DNA of 64,000 bases from Allobosea sp. UNC402CLCol (GTDB taxonomy: Bacteria > Pseudomonadota > Alphaproteobacteria > Rhizobiales > Beijerinckiaceae). The position numbers and the translations under genes were made by a program. The notes beneath the pieces were generated by a model. That model searched no databases. It saw only the letters and a program-made list of their open reading frames with translations, and was not told where the DNA came from. Positions within the stretch are counted from its first letter, which is position 1. Every line of letters begins with the position of its first letter. Location of the stretch: positions 558,001 through 622,000 of the forward strand of contig NZ_JQJJ01000010.1 in NCBI RefSeq assembly GCF_000745475.1, written 5' to 3'. This document shows positions 26,425 through 34,179 of the stretch, piece by piece.

Positions 26425-26550
26425 GTTCGTCACTCCCCTCTGACCGGAAACCGCCGCCCTCGCTGGCTCTTCGCCTTGCGAGTCATTCTTGCGTTTCGGC
26501 ATCGCCGGGCCCTCCCCGGAAGCGGCCATGCGCCGCGCGAGCCGTATCCA

Positions 26551-27225
26551 TCAGGCCTCGACGGGGCCGGGCGTCCGCACCGGCGGCGGCGCCTTGTCCC
26601 AATCCTCCGCCGTCATCGTGCGGAGGTCGAAATAGTCGCGGGTCCGTACATAGCCGTGCCCACCCATGCGGCCGATCGCGTCGATCGCCGCCTGATCCAC
26701 GTAATGGTTCTCGGGATCGACGGCGTCCTCGCGGATATGGGCCGCGACCACCTGACCGAGAATGATCTCGCGGGAGCGGCCGAGTTCGAGCGTGACGTAG
26801 CGGCGGCATTCCAGGCTTGCCGGCGCTTCGCCGATCCGCGGACATTTGATCTGTGAGCCGGGAACGGCGGTGAGGCCCGCCTGCGCGAGCTCGTCCACCG
26901 TCGCGGGAAACGGGACCGCGCAGACGTTCATGCGCTCGACCAGGGCATCAGACACGATGTTGACCGTGAATTCCTCGGTCATCCGGATATTTCGCGCCGT
27001 GTCCTTGAACGCCATGTCCGGCTTGTTCTCGACCCCGAGCGCGACGATCGCGGGATCGGCCGAGAGGCAATTGAAGAAGCTGTAGGGCGCGGCGTTCACC
27101 CGCCCCTCCTCGTCGACCGTGGTGACGAGCGCGATCGGGCGCGGCACGACGGTGCCGATCAGCAGCTTGTAGCGTTGGCGGGCGGTAAGCGCCGCGAAAT
27201 CGAAGAGGGTGTGCGAGCTGGTCAT
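26551..27225 (-). CDS. Flavin reductase family protein (DIM6/NTAB type)
   Basis: A 224-residue FMN-binding split-barrel protein. FMN-contact blocks are IGTVVPRPIALVTTVDEEGRVN, then AAPYSFFNCLSADPAIVALG, with KDTARNIRMTEEFTVNIVSD. Relatives either reduce free flavin for a two-component monooxygenase or act on small metabolites directly; no monooxygenase partner lies nearby. GAGGGG precedes the ATG. It stands 126 bases upstream of the BMP binding-protein gene on the same strand, likely the leading gene of the transport operon and under the same AT-rich promoter. Confidence 0.8.
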   Translation of the reverse strand: MTSSHTLFDFAALTARQRYKLLIGTVVPRPIALVTTVDEEGRVNAAPYSFFNCLSADPAIVALGVENKPDMAFKDTARNIRMTEEFTVNIVSDALVERMNVCAVPFPATVDELAQAGLTAVPGSQIKCPRIGEAPASLECRRYVTLELGRSREIILGQVVAAHIREDAVDPENHYVDQAAIDAIGRMGGHGYVRTRDYFDLRTMTAEDWDKAPPPVRTPGPVEA

Positions 27226-27544
27226 TGCCCCTCGATCGGACGGGAAGATGCCCGCGATGTCGCGCACATCTTCCGTTGAATGACGAATATTCTCGTATGC
27301 ATGATTCTGATATTCAAGAATACAATATGTGCATCGCGTTGCCGAAAATGCACATAAAAGCATCGGCACCGATTTCGCGTCGATGCACGAAACACGCCGG
27401 GAGTGCGACCGGGAGCATCGTCGGCCGGATGCGGAGAGGCGCCATGCGCCGCCCGGGGTTCGGTAGATCAGGAGAGAGGCATGAAAGGCGGCGAGAAGCC
27501 CGGCGACGCGTCATCTCGCCGGCGTCGAGCCAGGGAAGGGCGCC
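27226..27544. other. Intergenic region with AT-rich promoter segment
   Basis: No gene is recognisable. The first 130 bases upstream of the flavin reductase are markedly AT-rich (27275-27360), containing repeated TATTC/GAATA motifs and the element CGTATGCATGA. This is the probable promoter and operator of the flavin reductase/ABC operon. The remainder before the end of the GntR gene is ordinary GC-rich DNA without visible structure. Confidence 0.45.
27294..27304. promoter_or_regulatory. Candidate operator element CGTATGCATGA (copy 1)
   Basis: CGTATGCATGA lies about 70 bases upstream of the flavin reductase start, inside AT-rich DNA. The same 11-base element with one change, CGTATACATGA, occurs upstream of the ribbon-helix-helix gene on the other side of the GntR gene. 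Shared elements on both flanks suggest one regulator for both operons, most simply the GntR protein encoded between them. Confidence 0.4.
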
Positions 27545-28234
27545 TCACCCGGCCGTGCTGTAGCGCGCCAGAATATCGGAGATCCTGACGTCCTCGGCCT
27601 CCTGAGGCCTGGGCAGCGCCCGCGCCTCAACGGCGTGAAGATGCTCGTTCATGATGCTGATGGACGCCGCAGCATCGCGCGCGCGCAGCGCCGCGATCAC
27701 GTTCCTGTGCTCGGCGGTCGCGCATTCGGCGACATGCGGTCGCCCATAGACGGCGAGGATCAGGGAGCAGCGCGAGACCACCTCGGAAAGATAGCGCGCA
27801 AGCAGCGCATTGCCGGCGAGGCGCGCGAGGACGATATGGAACTCGCCCGCGAGCCGGCTTGCCGAGGCGGTGTCGCCGCGCTGGGCCGCGGCCTCCTCCT
27901 CGTTCACATGGGCCTCGAGCGTCTCGCCCATCTCGGGCCGCCAATGGGCGGTCAGGCGCTGGACGATCTGCTGCTCCAGGCAATGCCGGACCTCGAAGAT
28001 TTCCCGCGCCTCGTCGAGGCTCGGGATGGCGACGGTTGCCGTCCGCTTGCGCTTGATCTCAACCAGCCCCTCTTGGCTGAGCCGCATCAGGGCCGCCCTG
28101 ACCAGCGTCCGGCTGATCCCGAAATGCGCGCCGATCTCGTCCTCGCGCAGCTTGGTTCCCGGCGCGAGCGCCTGCTCGATGATGGCGCGCCTGAGCGCCT
28201 GATAGGCAATGTCGGACCGCGACGAGATTTCCAT
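27545..28234 (-). CDS. GntR-family transcriptional regulator, FCD subfamily
   Basis: A 229-residue regulator. The winged helix occupies residues 8-70 (IAYQALRRAIIEQALAPGTK, GISRTLVRAALMRLSQEGLV), and the FCD ligand domain follows, with EFHIVLARLAGNALLARYL and TAEHRNVIAALRARDA giving the helical metal-site pattern. It lies between the nucleoside-type importer operon and the divergent DUF1989/molybdenum hydroxylase genes. It may sense a catabolite of the imported compound. Confidence 0.85.
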   Translation of the reverse strand: MEISSRSDIAYQALRRAIIEQALAPGTKLREDEIGAHFGISRTLVRAALMRLSQEGLVEIKRKRTATVAIPSLDEAREIFEVRHCLEQQIVQRLTAHWRPEMGETLEAHVNEEEAAAQRGDTASASRLAGEFHIVLARLAGNALLARYLSEVVSRCSLILAVYGRPHVAECATAEHRNVIAALRARDAAASISIMNEHLHAVEARALPRPQEAEDVRISDILARYSTAG

Positions 28235-28337
28235 GGGTCACGGGATATCGCAAGAGTCGCTCGAGGCGCAAGTATGCGCAGCATCGCCGTCCGCGCGCAT
28301 GCAACGAATTCATGATTGCCAATATGATCCTAAATCA

Positions 28338-28348
28338 CGTATACATGA
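28338..28348. promoter_or_regulatory. Candidate operator element CGTATACATGA (copy 2)
   Basis: CGTATACATGA lies 38 bases upstream of the ribbon-helix-helix start codon, in an AT-rich patch that also carries CATGATT at 28313. It matches the copy upstream of the flavin reductase at 10 of 11 positions. Confidence 0.4.
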
Positions 28349-28385
28349 ATGGGTCCTCAACGCGAGGCAGGCAGGAGCATCCCGG

Positions 28386-28568
28386 ATGGCAACACGCATT
28401 GTCACAATCGCGCTGAACCAGCAGCAGCTCGAACTCGTCGATCGGACCCTGGCCAAAGGCCTCGCGGAGGATCGTGCCGCCCTCATCCGGCATGCGCTGA
28501 GGCGCTATGCGGCCCGCCACCTGCCGGAGCAGGGCGCGGCAACTCGCCCGAGCCTGGCCGTCGGTTGA
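28386..28568 (+). CDS. Small ribbon-helix-helix (CopG/Arc-like) DNA-binding protein
   Basis: A 60-residue protein starting at an ATG after AGGAG. It has the ribbon-helix-helix layout: a short beta strand with alternating residues (ATRIVTIALNQQQ), a helix (LELVDRTLAKGLAEDR) and a second helix with conserved alanine/arginine positions (AALIRHALRRYAARHL). Such proteins act as antitoxins or autoregulated repressors. No toxin gene follows; instead the DUF1989 gene starts 14 bases later, so this is more likely a local repressor or co-regulator of the operon. It was called from its start site and fold pattern only. Confidence 0.6.
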   Translation: MATRIVTIALNQQQLELVDRTLAKGLAEDRAALIRHALRRYAARHLPEQGAATRPSLAVG

Positions 28569-28582
28569 GTAGAGGGCAGCCG

Positions 28583-29482
28583 ATGACGCGAGAGATTCTT
28601 CTCGACTTCGCCCTTGAGCCGGGCACGGGCAAGGCGCTCGAGGTCCGCAAGGGCCAGATCCTGCGCCTGGAGCAGATCGACGGCGGCCAATGCCTCGATT
28701 TCAACTGCTTCAATCTGCACGACTACAAGGAATATTTCCACGCCGGTCGGACCCGCACGCTGCACGGGCTGCATCCGACGAAGGGCGACTTCCTGTGGTC
28801 CGCGCCGCCGCGCGAACGGGCGATGATGTTCATCGCCGCGGACACGGCCGGGGCCAACGACGTGCTCTTCCCGCGCTGCAGCGCCAATCTCTACGAGTCC
28901 GTCTACGGGTACTGCACGCACACCAACTGTCAGGATATCCAGGCGGAGGCGCAGCGCGAATACGGCTTGACCCCAGACGACGTCCACGACTCCTTCAACC
29001 TCTTCATGGAGACGGGCGTTGACGACGCTGGGCGGCCCTACATCACCCGGCAGACGTCGAAGCCGGGTGACCATGTCGACTTCCTCGCCCTGATGGACGT
29101 GCTGGCCGTGCCCAATATTTGCGGGGCCGACGTGATGCGCACCAGCAACTTCTCGCTGAAGCCGGCCAGGATCAGCATCCTTCAGGCGACGGAGGCCGAT
29201 CTCGCCGCGGTCCCCGTCCTGCCCGTCTGGCGCACGCAACGGACCGTCGCGGACTTCAGGCAGCAGAGGATCAAGGCCGACAGGGAATTGCGGCGCGATT
29301 CCACCTATGTCGCCGAGTTCGTGAACGCTCCGATCCGGACCACCACCGTCGAAGTGCCGCTCGACGAAGACGAGCAGGCCCTGCTCGACCAGCTCAAGCG
29401 CAGCGATCTCTATGACGACGATGGCGCAGCGCTGCGCGACATCCTCTTCAGCTGGTGGGAGGAAGAACAGCTCGCCCGCTGA
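28583..29482 (+). CDS. DUF1989 protein (urea carboxylase-associated / carboxyguanidine deiminase-like family)
   Basis: A 299-residue member of the DUF1989 family. Visible family blocks are QCLDFNCFNLHDYKEYF, the Cys/His region YCTHTNCQDIQAEA, and FNLFMETGVDDAGRP followed by SKPGDHVDFLALMDVLAV. Two paired DUF1989 proteins (CgdA and CgdB) next to urea carboxylase are known to deiminate carboxyguanidine. Here the gene stands alone, is longer than those subunits and lacks a carboxylase neighbour, so a related hydrolytic deamination of another N-rich compound is possible. It follows the ribbon-helix-helix gene and precedes a secreted protein and a molybdenum hydroxylase on the same strand. Confidence 0.75.
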   Translation: MTREILLDFALEPGTGKALEVRKGQILRLEQIDGGQCLDFNCFNLHDYKEYFHAGRTRTLHGLHPTKGDFLWSAPPRERAMMFIAADTAGANDVLFPRCSANLYESVYGYCTHTNCQDIQAEAQREYGLTPDDVHDSFNLFMETGVDDAGRPYITRQTSKPGDHVDFLALMDVLAVPNICGADVMRTSNFSLKPARISILQATEADLAAVPVLPVWRTQRTVADFRQQRIKADRELRRDSTYVAEFVNAPIRTTTVEVPLDEDEQALLDQLKRSDLYDDDGAALRDILFSWWEEEQLAR

Positions 29483-29534
29483 TTTCGAATCTTAATAACC
29501 TTCATGATACCAAGTCGAAGAGGGGATGACCGAG

Positions 29535-30716
29535 ATGACATGCGCTGTGAAAGCGCTCCGTGCGCGCCATTATCGGGCCATGCTGCTTGCGGCGCTGCTC
29601 TCCGCGACGGCCCCCGGCGCGGCGGTCGCGCAGGAGGTCCCGGGATTCATGGACGTCGTGGCCGGCGCTCCCAGCCAGCCACAGGCCGGCGATGTCGGCC
29701 GGCTGGACGAGGCTCTGGGCGACGGCATGGTGCGCCGGGAGGCGACGGCGGCCGAAAGGAAGGTCATAGAGCTGAACAACGTCATGTTCGGCATCTACGA
29801 CAACAATCTCAGGAAGTTCATCCGCAACCTGCGTGAGCAGAGCCCGATCATCATCGGCCTCTTCAACGGCGATGGCGGCTCGATGATCCTGTACCCGCCG
29901 GGGAAGGCGCCGATCGTCGCGCCGCCGGTGGCGCCGGTCTACCGGCTGGTCAAGTCGGTCTCGCACAGCTCCATGGCGATCTTCCAGCTCGTCGCGACCG
30001 CCGTGCGCGATCCGGCCGGGGACACGTCCTGGCGCGCTCCGGCGACGGCCTATCGGGCCAGCCTGAACGAGGCGCTCGGCAGCCTCGATGCCATCGAGCT
30101 CACGCCGGAGCAGCGCACGGTGCTGCGCGAGCTCATCACGCGCAACATCGCCTTCCTCGACGCCTGCCTCTCCAAGGGCAGCTTCACCTATCCGGAGTTG
30201 GAAGCCTTCGCGCAGGGGCTGCGCCCGCTGATCGGCAAGACCACCGAGATCGCCGGCCTTGCCCAGGTCCAGCACTGGACCACGGTTCTGAAGGACTGGC
30301 GGCGCATGCTGGGGGCCGATTGGGAGCGGACCTATGCCGCCACCAACACCCTCTACGTCACCCGGCGCAACAACATCCTGTTCACGCTGCTCGCCCAGCA
30401 GATGGGGCGAGAGGCGATCAACACCCGCCTGCTGCTGCTGGAGACCTCCGCCTTCACGACGAAGCCGCAGCAGATGCTGGAGTTGCTCGCCCGCATCGTG
30501 GCGGATCGCGCGCTCGGCAAGGTGTTCTTCAACGACTACTACCTCATGGATTCCGAGCTGCTCACCGACGGCACGCGCAAGGCGATGGCCGATCTGGCGG
30601 CCCAAGCCGGCGAACAGGTGATGCTGCCGCCTCTCGCGCCGTTCCTGAGCAATGCCTGGCCGTGGCAGACGAGCACCGAGTACGCGCAGGGCCCGAGCCA
30701 GATCGACTGGAAGTGA
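29535..30716 (+). CDS. Secreted protein of unknown function
   Basis: A protein of 393 residues that I do not recognise. I chose the second ATG, nine bases after GAGGGG. The N-terminus is a Sec-type signal peptide: basic KALRARH, a hydrophobic stretch YRAMLLAALLSATAPGAA, and AVAQ-E as likely cleavage site. The mature part is mostly helical by composition, with a hydrophobic patch VYRLVKSVSHSSMAIFQLVATAV and an all-alpha look through to VFFNDYYLMDSELL. Only one cysteine is present after the signal, so no haem or iron-sulfur site. It stands 87 bases before the molybdenum hydroxylase gene and presumably serves it in the periplasm as binding, assembly or docking factor. Confidence 0.6.
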   Translation: MTCAVKALRARHYRAMLLAALLSATAPGAAVAQEVPGFMDVVAGAPSQPQAGDVGRLDEALGDGMVRREATAAERKVIELNNVMFGIYDNNLRKFIRNLREQSPIIIGLFNGDGGSMILYPPGKAPIVAPPVAPVYRLVKSVSHSSMAIFQLVATAVRDPAGDTSWRAPATAYRASLNEALGSLDAIELTPEQRTVLRELITRNIAFLDACLSKGSFTYPELEAFAQGLRPLIGKTTEIAGLAQVQHWTTVLKDWRRMLGADWERTYAATNTLYVTRRNNILFTLLAQQMGREAINTRLLLLETSAFTTKPQQMLELLARIVADRALGKVFFNDYYLMDSELLTDGTRKAMADLAAQAGEQVMLPPLAPFLSNAWPWQTSTEYAQGPSQIDWK

Positions 30717-30803
30717 CGGGCGCGCTTGCGCCCTCGACACAACGACAGGCGCAGATCGGCGGGCGGCGCCGTTAGCGCGGATACGCAGGGCGGGAGGAGA
30801 AGA

Positions 30804-33629
30804 ATGGGAGCCGGCATTTCACGCAGAGGGTTCCTGCGGGCTGGAGCGGCGGCGGGCGTCGCGCTCAACGTCTCCTTCCTCGCGCCGCCGGCCGGGGCCC
30901 GGCTGATCGAGACGCCGCCGCGGCCCGGCCCGGACTGGCTCACGCCCGCCGGCCGGCCGCGCTATCGCCTCGATGCCATCGCCAAGGTCACCGGAGCCAA
31001 GACCTTTGCGCGAGACTATCGCGCCGCGGATCTTCCCGGCTGGCCGCGCGAGCAGTCGCACGCCTTCCTCCTCCACGCGACCAAGGCCGACAGGAGCTTC
31101 GAGGGCATCGACCTGACGGTTCTCGGCGAGGCGCTGAAGCCCGACCGGATGGTGCTGCACGAGGATCTCGTCGCGGACGGTATCACAGTGCCCCACCCCG
31201 ACTTCTTCGGCGACGTCTTCTTGGTGCCGAAGGGCGAGACGCCGCGCCTGCTCGGCCAGCCGGTCGCGCTGCTGATCTATCGCGATTTCGCCCGCTACGA
31301 CGCCGCCAAGCGCAAGGTCCGCTTCGACGACAGCGTCGTGCGCTACGGCGCGGCGACCCCCTACAACCAGCCGCCGCATTACGGCGCCTCGCGCTATGTG
31401 CGCATCGACGGCGGCTCGCCCGAGGCCGAGGACCGCTATTCGCCGTTCAAGGACAGCGTCATCTTCGGCAAGTTCTCCGGCGACAAGGCCGTCTGGCCGA
31501 GCCCCGGCGAGGGCGATGCCATGGCGCGCGGCATGGCCGCCGCGGCGCAGATCGAGCAGGACATCGCCGCAGCCGGCAGCGACGCGCTCGTCCTGAAGCG
31601 GAGCTATTTCTCGCAGTCGATCGACGCCTCCGCCATGGAGGCCGACAACGGCAATGTCTGGTACGACGCCGCGACGGGCGTGCTCCACGTCATGGCCGCC
31701 TCGCAGTCGCCCTATGAGGTGGCGGAGGTCTCGGCCGAGCTGGTGTCGACGTCGAAATTCCTCCTGAAGGAGGTCGACCTCAAGGTCGGCTACACCGTCG
31801 GCTACGGGACGAAGGATCACTACATCTTCCCGCTCTTCTGCGTGCTCGCCGGCCTCTATGGCGAGGGACGGCCGGTGCGGCTCGCCAACGACCGCTTCGA
31901 GCAGTTCCAGACGGGCCTCAAGCGGCATGCCTTCTGGATGGACAACACGCTGGTCGTCGACCGCAGCACCGGCAAGTTCCGCATCATGACCGGGCATTTC
32001 AGGACCGATGGCGGCGGGCGGGCGAACTACTCTTTCTCCGTCGCCTTCGTCGGCGCCACGGCGGCGCAGTCGATCTACTATCTGCCGCAGAGCGACTTCT
32101 CGGCCGCCGCCTTCGCGTCGCGGGCGGTCGAGGCCGGTTCCACTCGCGGTTACGGCACGCTCCAGTCCATGTCGGCGACCGAGATGATGGTCGACGAGGC
32201 GGCGGAGCTGCTCGGGATCGATCCGATCGAGCTCCGGCTGAGGAACGTCTTCCGCTCCGGCATGAAGAACACCCAGGGCGCCATTCCGGCGGGCGCGCTG
32301 CGTAATGAGGAGATCCTGCTCAAGGCCAGGGCGCATCCGCTCTGGAGCGCACGCGCGCAGAAGAAGAAGACGTTCGAGGCGGCCAATCCGGGCAAGAAAT
32401 ACGGTGTCGGCTATGGCCATGTGCAGAAGGATTACGGCACCGGCGCGGAAGCCGCGCTCGCTTCGCTCGAATTCGACCCGCGCGGCCGGATCAGCTTCCG
32501 CCACGTCGCCCACGAGATGGGGCCCGGCGTCACGACCTCGCAGGCGATCATGGTCGGCGAGATTCTCGGCCGCGTGCCGGACGAGACCGAGTACGGCGTC
32601 GTGCGCTGGCCGCAGATGCCGCTCGAGACGACGGACGAGCCCTATACGCTGAGCCAGGACGAGGAAGACCGGCGCAAGCAGAACCCGCGCTGGACACCCC
32701 GCATCACCTCGCCGATGAGCGCGACGAACAGCGTCTACTATCTCGGCCATGCGACGCGCGAGGCGGCCCGAATCCTCGTCGACCTCGCGCTTTGGCCGGC
32801 GGCCAGGTCCCTCTGGTCACGCGGGACAGGCGGCGGCGCGCTCGCGCCCTACGACGTGCGCCGCGAGGATCTGCGGCTCGGGGGCGGCATGATCAACGCA
32901 GGCGGCATGCCCTCGCTCGCCTTCGAGGCGGTGGCGGCGGAAGCGCATCGCCTCGGCCTGCCGACCGGCGTGACGGTTCATACCTTCAACCGCTGGCAAT
33001 GGACGGAAGCCGAGTTCGACGTGCCCGAGCGCGGCCGCCTGCGGCTGTCGATCGATGCACTCGCCCTGCGCTACGGCGAAGGGGCGTCGGAGGAGCACAA
33101 GCGGTCGATGACGACGGGTGGCTGGCATTTCATCGAGCGGGCCGCAGTGTCCTATCCGCCCGCCCAACGCAACAATGCCGGCGTCACCTATTACGCGCCG
33201 ATGGCGACCCTCGCCGAAGTCTCGGTCGATATCGGCAGCGGCACCGTCACCCTGCTTTCCCACCACTCCATCCTCGAATGCGGCCGGCAGGTCGTGCCCG
33301 AGCTGGTTTCCGGCCAGATCCAGGGCGGCATCGCCATGGGCATCGGGCACGCCCTCAAGGAGTATCTGCCGCTCTACGAGGACGGTCCTGGCGACGGCAC
33401 CTGGAACTGGAACCGCTACGAGCTGCCACGTGCGAAGGACGTCGCCCTCTGGTCGCAGACGGCGGAGGTGCTGCCCCCGCTTTCCGACAGCGACCCGCCG
33501 AAGGGCATCGCCGAGGTGGTGATGATCGCCGTGGTGCCGGCCATCGCCAATGCCGTCACGCATGCGATCGGCAAGCGCTTCCACGACCTGCCGATCACGC
33601 CCGAGAAGATCCGGGAGGCCCTGTCATGA
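30804..33629 (+). CDS. Molybdopterin-binding catalytic subunit of a periplasmic xanthine dehydrogenase-family hydroxylase (IorB/NicB-like)
   Basis: A 941-residue molybdenum hydroxylase, single-chain type as in isoquinoline 1-oxidoreductase beta. A Tat signal (GISRRGFLRAGAAAGVALNV) shows export of the folded enzyme. Core blocks seen are YRLDAIAKVTGAKTFARDY, DNGNVWYDAATGVLHV, EAGSTRGYGTLQSMSATEMM and, near the C-terminus, KGIAEVVMIAVVPAIANAV, where the Glu of GIAE is in the position of the catalytic Glu of the family. GGGAGGAGA precedes the ATG. It overlaps the 2Fe-2S subunit gene by 4 bases. Together with the tri-haem cytochrome it should hydroxylate an aldehyde or N-heterocycle in the periplasm and feed electrons to the respiratory chain. 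Confidence 0.85.
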   Translation: MGAGISRRGFLRAGAAAGVALNVSFLAPPAGARLIETPPRPGPDWLTPAGRPRYRLDAIAKVTGAKTFARDYRAADLPGWPREQSHAFLLHATKADRSFEGIDLTVLGEALKPDRMVLHEDLVADGITVPHPDFFGDVFLVPKGETPRLLGQPVALLIYRDFARYDAAKRKVRFDDSVVRYGAATPYNQPPHYGASRYVRIDGGSPEAEDRYSPFKDSVIFGKFSGDKAVWPSPGEGDAMARGMAAAAQIEQDIAAAGSDALVLKRSYFSQSIDASAMEADNGNVWYDAATGVLHVMAASQSPYEVAEVSAELVSTSKFLLKEVDLKVGYTVGYGTKDHYIFPLFCVLAGLYGEGRPVRLANDRFEQFQTGLKRHAFWMDNTLVVDRSTGKFRIMTGHFRTDGGGRANYSFSVAFVGATAAQSIYYLPQSDFSAAAFASRAVEAGSTRGYGTLQSMSATEMMVDEAAELLGIDPIELRLRNVFRSGMKNTQGAIPAGALRNEEILLKARAHPLWSARAQKKKTFEAANPGKKYGVGYGHVQKDYGTGAEAALASLEFDPRGRISFRHVAHEMGPGVTTSQAIMVGEILGRVPDETEYGVVRWPQMPLETTDEPYTLSQDEEDRRKQNPRWTPRITSPMSATNSVYYLGHATREAARILVDLALWPAARSLWSRGTGGGALAPYDVRREDLRLGGGMINAGGMPSLAFEAVAAEAHRLGLPTGVTVHTFNRWQWTEAEFDVPERGRLRLSIDALALRYGEGASEEHKRSMTTGGWHFIERAAVSYPPAQRNNAGVTYYAPMATLAEVSVDIGSGTVTLLSHHSILECGRQVVPELVSGQIQGGIAMGIGHALKEYLPLYEDGPGDGTWNWNRYELPRAKDVALWSQTAEVLPPLSDSDPPKGIAEVVMIAVVPAIANAVTHAIGKRFHDLPITPEKIREALS

Positions 33630-34168
33630 CGACCGAGACGAAACCGCTCGCCCTCACCGTCAACGGCAGGCCGGTCGGCCCCGTCGACGTGCCGGAAGGG
33701 CTGATGATGCAGGACTTCCTGCACGAGTACCTGAACCTCACCGGCTCCCGCATGGGCTGCGGCCAGGGTATCTGCCACGCCTGCACCGTCATCGTCGAAG
33801 GCGAGGGCGGCGCGCTCAGGGAGATGCGCACCTGTATCACCGGCGCGCACTGGTTCGCCGGCAGGACGGTCGTGACCGTCGAGGGGCACGCCAGGCATGA
33901 CGCGAAGGGCGAGATCGTCCTGTCGCCGGTCCAGCAGGCCTTCATCGAGCACTTCGCCTTCCAGTGCGGCTATTGCACGCCGGGCTTCGTCACGGGCGCG
34001 ACCGTCCTGATCGACCGGCTGAAGCGCAAGCCGGTCGCCCGTGCGGAACTGGAGCAGGTCGTGACCGAAGCGCTCGACAAGCACATCTGCCGGTGTACCG
34101 GCTATGTGCGCTACCATACGGCCGTACGCGACCTCATCCTCGCCACGCCCGGCCTGGTCAGCGGGTGA
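33626..34168 (+). CDS. (2Fe-2S)-binding subunit of the molybdenum hydroxylase (IorA/NicA-like)
   Basis: A 180-residue iron-sulfur protein with two [2Fe-2S] sites: the plant-type set CGQGICHAC plus a later Cys in EMRTCITG, and the helical set CGYCTPGFV with CRCTGYVRY near the C-terminus. The usual CGxGxCGAC motif has His in place of the second Gly here. It has no signal peptide, and in this enzyme type the small subunit is carried out by the Tat signal of the large one. Start overlaps the large subunit stop (ATGA). Confidence 0.9.
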   Translation: MTTETKPLALTVNGRPVGPVDVPEGLMMQDFLHEYLNLTGSRMGCGQGICHACTVIVEGEGGALREMRTCITGAHWFAGRTVVTVEGHARHDAKGEIVLSPVQQAFIEHFAFQCGYCTPGFVTGATVLIDRLKRKPVARAELEQVVTEALDKHICRCTGYVRYHTAVRDLILATPGLVSG

Positions 34169-34179
34169 CGGGGCCGGCG

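Noticed and set aside
28320..28386. Guanidine-type riboswitch upstream of the ribbon-helix-helix and DUF1989 genes
   Set aside because: The interval is short and AT-rich, with no paired stems of the size needed; only the CGTATACATGA element is seen.
28386..29482. Toxin-antitoxin pair with the ribbon-helix-helix protein as antitoxin
   Set aside because: The next gene is a 299-residue DUF1989 enzyme-like protein, not a toxin, and no RelE/ParE/VapC motif is near.
30819..32750. Minus-strand frame opposite the molybdenum hydroxylase
   Set aside because: Antisense of conserved molybdopterin-binding blocks; charged low-complexity translation and no ribosome site.
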